Shown here: positions 58,534-64,000 of the stretch, in pieces
Layout of the letters: each line of letters begins with the position of its first letter
Numbering within the stretch: position 1 is the stretch's first letter
NCBI RefSeq assembly: GCF_019049255.1
Contig: NZ_JAGMUJ010000084.1
Coordinates: 396,397-460,396, forward strand
Direction of reading: 5' to 3'
Length of the DNA: 64,000 bases
Source of the DNA: Streptomyces sp. AC558_RSS880
GTDB lineage: Bacteria > Actinomycetota > Actinomycetes > Streptomycetales > Streptomycetaceae
The notes under the pieces: model-generated
What the model saw: only the letters and a program-made list of their open reading frames with translations
Told to the model about the DNA's origin: nothing
Database searches by the model: none
Position numbers and translations under genes: made by a program

Positions 58534-60198
58534 ATGGCACTGTCGGGCCGTACCGGACCGCCGTCCGCGCCCGCCCTCACCCCGCACGACGCCGAACTGC
58601 GCACCGCGGCACGGCACCTGGCCCGCCGTCGCTTCCTCACCGTCACCGCCGCGGCCGCCGCCCTCGCCTTCACCACCAACCTCCCCGCGCGCGGCGCCTT
58701 CGCCGCGCCCCGGCTCGACGCGGCCCGGATCACCGAGGACCCGTTCACGCTCGGTGTCGCCTCCGGGGACCCGCTGCCCGGCTCGGTGCTCATCTGGACC
58801 CGGCTGGCCCCGGTCCCCTTCACGCCGGACGGGGGCCTCGGACAGCAGCAGGTGGAGGTCGCCTGGGAAGTCGCCGCCGACGAGTCCTTCGCCCTGGTCG
58901 TGCGGCGGGGCACCGCCCTCGCCCACCCCGAGTACGGGCACAGCGTGCGCGTCGACGTGCAGGGCCTGGAGCCGGGCGGCCACTACTACTACCGGTTCCG
59001 CACGGGCACCTGGATCAGCCCCACCGGCCGCACCCGTACCGCTCCCCCGGCCGGCGCCGACACCGCGAGCCTGAGACTGGCGGCGGTCGCCTGCCAGGCG
59101 TACCACGACGGCTACTACACGGCGCACCGGCACCTCGCGCAGGAGGACGTCGACGTGGTGTTCCACCTCGGGGACTACCTGTACGAGTACGCCGTCGACT
59201 CCGCGGGCGGCGCCCGCCGCTACACCGACGTGGCGCTGCCGGCCGTGTTCAACCGCGAGACGACGACGCTGGCGGACTACCGGATGCGCTACGCGCTCTA
59301 CAAGAGCGACCCCGACCTGCGGGCCGCGCACGCCGCGCACCCGTTCGTCGTCACCTGGGACGACCACGAGACCGAGAACAACTACGCGGGCGCGATCGAC
59401 GAGAACGGCAGCGACCCGGCGCTGTTCCTGCCCCGCCGCGCCGCCGCCTACCGCGCCTACTGGGAGAACCAGCCGCTGCGCGCCGACCAGTTCCCCGAGG
59501 GCCCCGACGCCCAGCTGTTCCGCCGGCTGCACTGGGGCGGCCTCGCCCAGTTCGACATCCTCGACACCCGGCAGTACCGCTCCGACCAGGCCTACGGCGA
59601 CACCCCGCACGTTCCCGGGCCCGAGTCGGACGACCCGGCGCGCACCCTCACCGGAGACGCCCAGGAGCGCTGGCTGCTCGACGGATGGGGCACGTCGACG
59701 GCGCTGTGGAACGTGATGCCCCAGCAGGTGTGCTTCTCGCAGCGCAAGCTGGACCTGAACGCCGAGGCGAAGGTCTCCATGGACGCCTGGGACGGCTACC
59801 GCGCCAGTCGCGGCCGACTGGTCGCGGGCGCGAAGGCGGCCGGTGTCGCCAACTGGCTGGTCCTCACCGGCGACGTCCACGTCGCGTACGCCTTCGACAT
59901 CAAGGACGACTTCGACGACCCCGACTCCGCCGTCCTGGGCACGGAGCTGACCTGCACCTCCGTCGCCAGCGGCCGCGACGGCGCGGAGCACCCGGCCAAC
60001 TGGGACACCTACATGCGGGCCAACCCCCATCTGAGGTTCTACGACGGCCGGCGCGGCTATGTGCGCATCGAGCTGGGCCGGGCGAACGCCCGGGCCGACT
60101 ACCGGATCGTCCCGGCCGTGACGACGCCCGGCGCCCCCGTCTCCACGGCCGCCTCCTTCGTCACCGAGGCGGGCTCGCCCGGTCTGACGCCGGTCTGA
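58534..60198 (+). CDS. Secreted alkaline phosphatase D (PhoD-type), Tat-exported
   Basis: 554 aa. The twin-arginine signal RRRFLTVTAAAAALAFTTNL lies near residue 31, followed by the PhoD N-terminal sandwich (TLGVASGDPLPGSVLIWTRL). Metal and catalytic region: RLAAVACQAYHDGYYTAHRH, VDVVFHLGDYLYEYAVDS and FVVTWDDHETENNYAGAID, with NWLVLTGDVHVAYAF. PhoD cleaves phosphodiesters such as teichoic acid under phosphate limitation. The upstream region (58.3-58.5 kb) has an AT-rich stretch and a CCTGC-TGCAGG arm pair but no convincing Pho box by eye. ATG 58534 follows AGAGGA. Confidence 0.92.
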   Translation: MALSGRTGPPSAPALTPHDAELRTAARHLARRRFLTVTAAAAALAFTTNLPARGAFAAPRLDAARITEDPFTLGVASGDPLPGSVLIWTRLAPVPFTPDGGLGQQQVEVAWEVAADESFALVVRRGTALAHPEYGHSVRVDVQGLEPGGHYYYRFRTGTWISPTGRTRTAPPAGADTASLRLAAVACQAYHDGYYTAHRHLAQEDVDVVFHLGDYLYEYAVDSAGGARRYTDVALPAVFNRETTTLADYRMRYALYKSDPDLRAAHAAHPFVVTWDDHETENNYAGAIDENGSDPALFLPRRAAAYRAYWENQPLRADQFPEGPDAQLFRRLHWGGLAQFDILDTRQYRSDQAYGDTPHVPGPESDDPARTLTGDAQERWLLDGWGTSTALWNVMPQQVCFSQRKLDLNAEAKVSMDAWDGYRASRGRLVAGAKAAGVANWLVLTGDVHVAYAFDIKDDFDDPDSAVLGTELTCTSVASGRDGAEHPANWDTYMRANPHLRFYDGRRGYVRIELGRANARADYRIVPAVTTPGAPVSTAASFVTEAGSPGLTPV

Positions 60199-60370
60199 CG
60201 CCGGCCCCACCCGTCCGGGTGTCCGGAGTCGTACGCGTGTACTGCACTTGGCGTCCGCACGTGCCACGAACGCGGTAACCCCGGCGTGTCCTGACATCGT
60301 GCCGGATGCCGCGGGCAAGGACTGAGTCTCCCTCCGCAGCTTCGCACCACGCATGAAGGAGACGTACCGA

Positions 60371-61741
60371 ATGGTCCTCAGACACGCCCGGGCCGTGCGC
60401 CGGTCGGCGTTCACGGCGCTCGGCGCCCTCGTCCTCGCCGGACTCCCCTACGCCGCGGCGGCCGACCCCACGCCCGTGGCGGGGCCGGCGCCCGGTGCCG
60501 CCCAGACCCTCGGCGCCGACCGGCCCTCGCCCCACCTGCTCGCGGCGCTCCGGCGCGACCTGGGGCTGGACCCGGCGCAGGCCTCCGAACGGCTGGTCAA
60601 CGAAGCGGAGGCGGGCACCCGGGCGGGCCGGCTGCGCAACGCGCTCGGCGACCGGTTCGCCGGTGCCTGGGTGCGCGGCAAGACGGCCGGGGAGCTCATG
60701 GTCGCGACCACCGACGCCAAGGACGCGCCGGCCATCGAGGCCGAGGGCGCCACGGCCAAGGTGGTCCGGCGGACGCTGGCCCACCTGGAGGAGGCCAAGG
60801 AGAAGCTGGACGCGGCGGCCGAGCGGGTCAAGACCCTCGACACGCCCGTCTGGTACGTCGACGTACCGGAGAACCGGGTCATGGTGCAGGCGACCAGCCA
60901 GGCGGCCGGCACCGCCTTCGTCAAGGCCGCGGGGCTCGAAGGTGAGGACGTCGGCATCCGGATGACGACGGAACGGCCGCGCCTGCTGCAGGACATCACC
61001 GGCGGCGACGCCTTCTACATCGACGACTCCGCGCGGTGCTCCGTCGGTTTCTCCGTCACCAGGGGCGAGCAGGCGGGCTTCGCCACCGCCGGCCACTGCG
61101 GCAGCCCCGGCGCGACCACGACCGGGTACGACCGCACCGCGCAGGGCGTCTTCCAGGCCTCCACGTTCCCCGGCAAGGACATGGCGTGGGTGGCCACCGA
61201 CGACCAGTGGACGCCCACGCCCGGCGTCAAGGCGCAGGCGGGCCAGGAGGTGCAGGTCACCGGTTCGGCGCAGGCGCTCGTAGGGGCGTCGGTGTGCCGT
61301 TCCGGCTCGACCACCGGATGGCACTGCGGCACCATCCAGCAGCACGGCACCAGCGTCAGATACGCCGAGGGCAGGGTCGACGGGCTGACCCGGACGACGG
61401 TGTGCGCCGAGCCGGGCGACTCCGGAGGGCCGTACGTCACGGGCGCGCAGGCGCAGGGGGTCACCTCCGGCGGGTCCGGTGACTGTACGAGCGGCGGTAC
61501 GACGTTCTACCAGCCGGTCAACCCGATCCTCGGCGACTTCGGTCTCACCCTGACCACCGCCGCGGCGCAGACCACGCCGGACCAGCAGGACGACGGAGCG
61601 CAGGCGTGGGCCGCGGGCCGGGTCTACGAGGTGGGCACCACGGTGATCCGTGACGGTGTGCGCTACCAGTGCCTGCAGACCCACCAGGCGCAGGGCGCGT
61701 GGGCGCCCGCCGGGACCCCGGCTCTGTGGCAGCGGCTTTGA
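60371..61741 (+). CDS. Streptogrisin-like S1 protease with C-terminal chitin-binding tail
   Basis: 456 aa. ATG 60371 follows GGAG nine bases before; an ATG six codons upstream lacks this. Signal peptide, then an alpha-lytic-type prodomain of about 180 residues, then the S1 domain with TAGHC (His about 240), GKDMAWVA (Asp about 270) and EPGDSGGPYV (Ser about 350). The tail from about 411 (AWAAGRVYEVGTTVIRDGVR, CLQTHQAQGAWAPAG) is a CBM5/12-like chitin-binding module, like streptogrisin C. It digests proteins outside the cell and may tether to chitin. Confidence 0.92.
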   Translation: MVLRHARAVRRSAFTALGALVLAGLPYAAAADPTPVAGPAPGAAQTLGADRPSPHLLAALRRDLGLDPAQASERLVNEAEAGTRAGRLRNALGDRFAGAWVRGKTAGELMVATTDAKDAPAIEAEGATAKVVRRTLAHLEEAKEKLDAAAERVKTLDTPVWYVDVPENRVMVQATSQAAGTAFVKAAGLEGEDVGIRMTTERPRLLQDITGGDAFYIDDSARCSVGFSVTRGEQAGFATAGHCGSPGATTTGYDRTAQGVFQASTFPGKDMAWVATDDQWTPTPGVKAQAGQEVQVTGSAQALVGASVCRSGSTTGWHCGTIQQHGTSVRYAEGRVDGLTRTTVCAEPGDSGGPYVTGAQAQGVTSGGSGDCTSGGTTFYQPVNPILGDFGLTLTTAAAQTTPDQQDDGAQAWAAGRVYEVGTTVIRDGVRYQCLQTHQAQGAWAPAGTPALWQRL

Positions 61742-61753
61742 CCGTGTGACGGT

Positions 61754-61790
61754 ACGGCGCCGGCGCGGCCCCGGGCCGCGCCGGCGCCGT
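61754..61790. terminator. 17-bp perfect bidirectional terminator
   Basis: ACGGCGCCGGCGCGGCC pairs fully with GGCCGCGCCGGCGCCGT over loop CCG. It lies 13 bases after the protease stop and 17 bases before the stop of the convergent serine hydrolase gene. It is the longest perfect stem noted in the window. Confidence 0.85.
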
Positions 61791-61806
61791 TCGTGCGAGG
61801 GCGGCG

Positions 61807-62892
61807 TCACCCCTCCGCGAGCAGGGCGTACGCCGTGGCCTGGAACGGGTCGTGGGCGCGGAAGCGGCGGGTGCACACCGCGGCCAGGGCGGTCCCGGTG
61901 TCGGGCCGGAAGCCGAGGAAGGCCTGTTGGCCGAGGGTGGCCCCGGTGTGGAAGTACAGGGGGCCGCCGTCCGTCGGGTGCCGGAACCAGGCGGCGGTGT
62001 GCACGTGCCGGTGCCCGAGTCCGCGGCGGAGCACGGGCGTGCGCACGGCGCGCAGCGCGCCGGCGAGGCCGGGTGCGCGGGCCGGGTCGAGATGGGCCTC
62101 GAGGAAGGTGAGCAGGTCGTGCGGGGTGGCCCGGACGGCGCCGGCCGCCTGGAAGCCGCCCGCGTCGAAGGCCGGGACGGTCGTCCCGCCGTCCTTGCCG
62201 TGCCCGGTGGCGTCGGGCCCGTCGGCGTCCGCCCGCAGGGCCGTGTCGCCGAGGCCGAGGGGTTCGAGCAGCTGTCTTGTGATCAGGTCCGGCCACGGTG
62301 TGCCGGTGGCGGCGGCCAGGGCGTGGCCGAGCACGGCGACACCGAAGTTGGAGTAGTGCCAGCGGGTGCCGGGACGGTGCCGGGGCCGGTGGCGCAGGAA
62401 GGCGTCGACGACGCGCGCGTCGGGGTAGCGGGCGTAGGGGTTGCTGCGCCAGGCGGGCAGGGCCCGGACGTGGAAGCCGGCCGGGAGGCGGGGCAGTCCG
62501 GCGGTGTGGGTGATCAGGTGGACGAGCGTCGCCGGCGCCGGCCCGGCGGACCGGCCGCCGTCCAGCAGGGTGCGGGCCGGTTCACCGCCGGAGAGCCGGC
62601 CGCTGTCCGTCAGGCGGGCCAGCAGCAGTCCGGTGAACGTCTTGGTGGCCGAGCCGATCTCGTAGCGGAGGGTGTCGCGCGGGTGCTTTGGGGGCGGGGC
62701 GGTACCGCCGGTGCGTACGGTGCGACGGCCGTGCCGGGACACGGCGAAGACCGCGTCGGGCGCGTCGGCCGCGACGACGGCGTCGCCGAGTCGCTCGTAC
62801 AGGCGCTCGTCGGCGCCGGGCTCCGCCCGGTGTGCGGGGGTCCCGCCGTCGGGCGGAAGGCCCGGCCAGGGCGTGCGGTACGTCGTCGTCAT
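61807..62892 (-). CDS. Serine hydrolase of the beta-lactamase/DD-peptidase superfamily
   Basis: 361 aa, no signal peptide. Active-site motifs are SATK (Ser81, Lys84) in RYEIGSATKTFTGLLLARLT, YSN (Tyr180) in RWHYSNFGVAVLGHAL and HTG in YFHTGATLGQQAFLG. This is the class C-like or esterase branch (EstB/6-aminohexanoate hydrolase type). Being cytoplasmic it more likely hydrolyses an ester or amide metabolite than peptidoglycan. It overlaps the DUF6895 gene upstream by 4 bases and so is co-translated with it. Confidence 0.87.
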   Translation of the reverse strand: MTTTYRTPWPGLPPDGGTPAHRAEPGADERLYERLGDAVVAADAPDAVFAVSRHGRRTVRTGGTAPPPKHPRDTLRYEIGSATKTFTGLLLARLTDSGRLSGGEPARTLLDGGRSAGPAPATLVHLITHTAGLPRLPAGFHVRALPAWRSNPYARYPDARVVDAFLRHRPRHRPGTRWHYSNFGVAVLGHALAAATGTPWPDLITRQLLEPLGLGDTALRADADGPDATGHGKDGGTTVPAFDAGGFQAAGAVRATPHDLLTFLEAHLDPARAPGLAGALRAVRTPVLRRGLGHRHVHTAAWFRHPTDGGPLYFHTGATLGQQAFLGFRPDTGTALAAVCTRRFRAHDPFQATAYALLAEG

Positions 62893-63806
62893 GAGGCGCG
62901 GGCCAGTTCGGTCAGGGCGCGGGAGGTGGCCAGGACGGAGGCGAAGGCGGCGACCAGCGTCGAGTGGTAGACGAGGTCGAACACCGCTTCCCCGTCGCCC
63001 TCGGGCATCGTCCGGACCGCGGGCATGGCGCCGTCCGGCTGCTGTGCGGCGGCGAAGGCCTTCCAGGCCGGCTCGTCCAGCGTGGGCCGGGGCAGACAGG
63101 CGTCGACCACCAGGAGTTCGCCGAGCAGGTCCCAGCGTTCGAGGTCCAGCCAGTCGTCGATCCAGGCCGGCAGCCAGGTGGTGAGGTAGTCGGCGATGTC
63201 CGGGGGCAGTCCGCCGGGGTTCTCTCCCCAGTCGGTCAGGTGGAACACGCAGTGGGTGATGTCGTAGGCGATGTGGCCCTCGACGGTCCAGGGTTCGGGG
63301 GTGCGGGCCAGCCAGGTGACGCGCAGGGCCTCGGACTCCGGGGGCCGGGGGGTGAGTCCGTAGCGGCGCTGGAACGCGGAGAGCGCGAGCCGCCGGGTCG
63401 GGGACGTCTCGAACGCCTGCCAGCTGACGAGGCGGTGGTCGAGCACGACGGCGCGTTCCAACTCGGGCTGGCTGTAACCGAGTTCCCGGAACGGCAGGTA
63501 CACCTCGAACGGGATGGGGGAGAGCGGTTCGGTGCGCTGTCCGCGCACCAGCATGCGGCCGCCGTCCAGGGTGTCGCGCCAGACGTGGTCGATCAGCCGG
63601 CGGGCCAGTCCGGCCTGGCGGGAGCCTGCCACGCCCTCGCGGAACAGTACGGCGCAGATCAGGGCGAGTTCACCGACCGGTTTGAAGCGATCCAGGAACC
63701 CCGTCTCCGGGTCCGCGTCGGGTTCCAGCCGGAAGCCGTCGCGGTGGGCCCAGAGCCATTCCACGGCGCCGGCTCCGACGGCGTGGATCAGGCGGGTGTC
63801 GGTCAT
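62889..63806 (-). CDS. DUF6895-family protein, copy 2
   Basis: 305 aa, helical, no membrane segment. Conserved pieces include FKPVGELALICAVLFREGVA, GHIAYDITHCVFHLTDWGEN and the C-terminal VFDLVYHSTLVAAFASVLAT. The HCVFHLTDW stretch and repeated helices resemble terpene-cyclase-like alpha-alpha barrels, but no DDxxD is present. It lies between a further DUF6895 paralogue and a serine hydrolase in one coupled operon. Function is unknown to me. Confidence 0.72.
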   Translation of the reverse strand: MTDTRLIHAVGAGAVEWLWAHRDGFRLEPDADPETGFLDRFKPVGELALICAVLFREGVAGSRQAGLARRLIDHVWRDTLDGGRMLVRGQRTEPLSPIPFEVYLPFRELGYSQPELERAVVLDHRLVSWQAFETSPTRRLALSAFQRRYGLTPRPPESEALRVTWLARTPEPWTVEGHIAYDITHCVFHLTDWGENPGGLPPDIADYLTTWLPAWIDDWLDLERWDLLGELLVVDACLPRPTLDEPAWKAFAAAQQPDGAMPAVRTMPEGDGEAVFDLVYHSTLVAAFASVLATSRALTELARAS

Positions 63807-64000
63807 GCCGGCGCTCCTTGTCGGCCGTGCCGCGTTCCGGTGCCGGAGGGTGCGCCGGCCGGGCGCGCGGTGGTGAGTACGGCCGCGAAGGCGGCCAGGA
63901 GGGTGGAGTGGTAGTGGTGGGCGAAGTACCGCTCGGGGTCGGCGGCTTCGCCGTCCCCGTCGTCACGGCCCTCTTCCCGGATCGCGCCCGAGGGGTCCTG
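63803..64000 (-). CDS. DUF6895-like protein, C-terminal part (runs off window)
   Basis: Only the last 65 residues and stop are here. The piece DPERYFAHHYHSTLLAAFAA matches the C-terminus of the adjacent DUF6895 gene (VFDLVYHSTLVAAFASVL), so it is a tandem paralogue. Its stop overlaps the next start (ATGA). The beginning of the gene lies beyond base 64000. Confidence 0.7.
   Translation of the reverse strand, partial: QDPSGAIREEGRDDGDGEAADPERYFAHHYHSTLLAAFAAVLTTARPAGAPSGTGTRHGRQGAPA

Overview
The window is a high-GC actinobacterial chromosome segment, almost certainly Streptomyces. The signs are codon use with G or C at nearly every third position, frequent GTG and TTG starts, translationally coupled 4-bp overlaps, an isorenieratene-type carotenoid cluster, CebR-type operators, an LAETG (sortase E type) surface protein, and many SpoIIE-phosphatase, GAF, ANTAR and RsbW-like regulators. 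It reads as an accessory, arm-like region with many short unrelated operons and no ribosomal or core replication genes. I see no tRNA, rRNA, CRISPR array, IS element or prophage. No gene-free stretch exceeds about 300 bases; the larger gaps hold promoters, operators, terminators or repeats and are described where something can be seen.

Layout. 1-4.7 kb: a sugar ABC importer (binding lipoprotein and two permeases, no ATPase), a hydroxyacid dehydrogenase and a DeoR/LacI hybrid regulator, with the same 10-bp operator core upstream of the importer and of the regulator. 4.7-7.0 kb: an oxidoreductase remnant and a glycosyltransferase pair. 7.1-11.7 kb: cupin, MarR regulator with a tandemly repeated upstream element, PP2C phosphatase, a membrane protein and phosphoglucomutase. 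12.3-18.5 kb: a six-gene, fully overlapping STM4011-STM4015-type operon (two radical SAM enzymes, a sulfatase/phosphatase-fold hydrolase, an ATP-grasp-like protein and two LRR paralogues) of unknown function. It is divergent from a gene with a textbook DNA-damage (RecA-NDp/PafBC type) promoter that looks leaderless. 20.2-21.6 kb: a 49-aa protein, an RsbW-like kinase and a CbiZ amidohydrolase.

21.8-30.5 kb: the carotenoid cluster crtU-crtT-crtY (minus) divergent from crtE-crtI-crtB plus a Rieske/DUF5914 protein (plus). It is complete for isorenieratene but without its usual light-responsive regulators inside the window. 30.5-34.0 kb: a second redox operon (SDR, unknown protein, carotenoid-desaturase-like oxidoreductase, SRPBCC). 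34.2-41.2 kb: MpaB oxygenase, a small protein with a second RecA-NDp-like leaderless promoter, a membrane-anchored Mrr nuclease, GAF-ANTAR, AMIN-like, an 875-aa GAF/PAS/PP2C phosphatase and a 5'-truncated DUF4232 gene.

41.3-51.2 kb: DMT exporter, LAETG-anchored DUF1996 protein, AA10 polysaccharide monooxygenase and a GNAT acetyltransferase, the last two each with a perfect CebR box. A seven-copy minisatellite begins inside the GNAT stop region. YihY, flavodoxin, methyltransferase, SRPBCC, Rv1733c-like and zinc alcohol dehydrogenase genes follow. 51.4-58.3 kb: a giant CtpI-like P-type ATPase with a companion, then a nucleotidyltransferase-BON-metallophosphoesterase operon. 58.5-64 kb: PhoD phosphatase, a streptogrisin-like protease with chitin-binding tail, a serine hydrolase and two tandem DUF6895 proteins, the last cut by the window edge.
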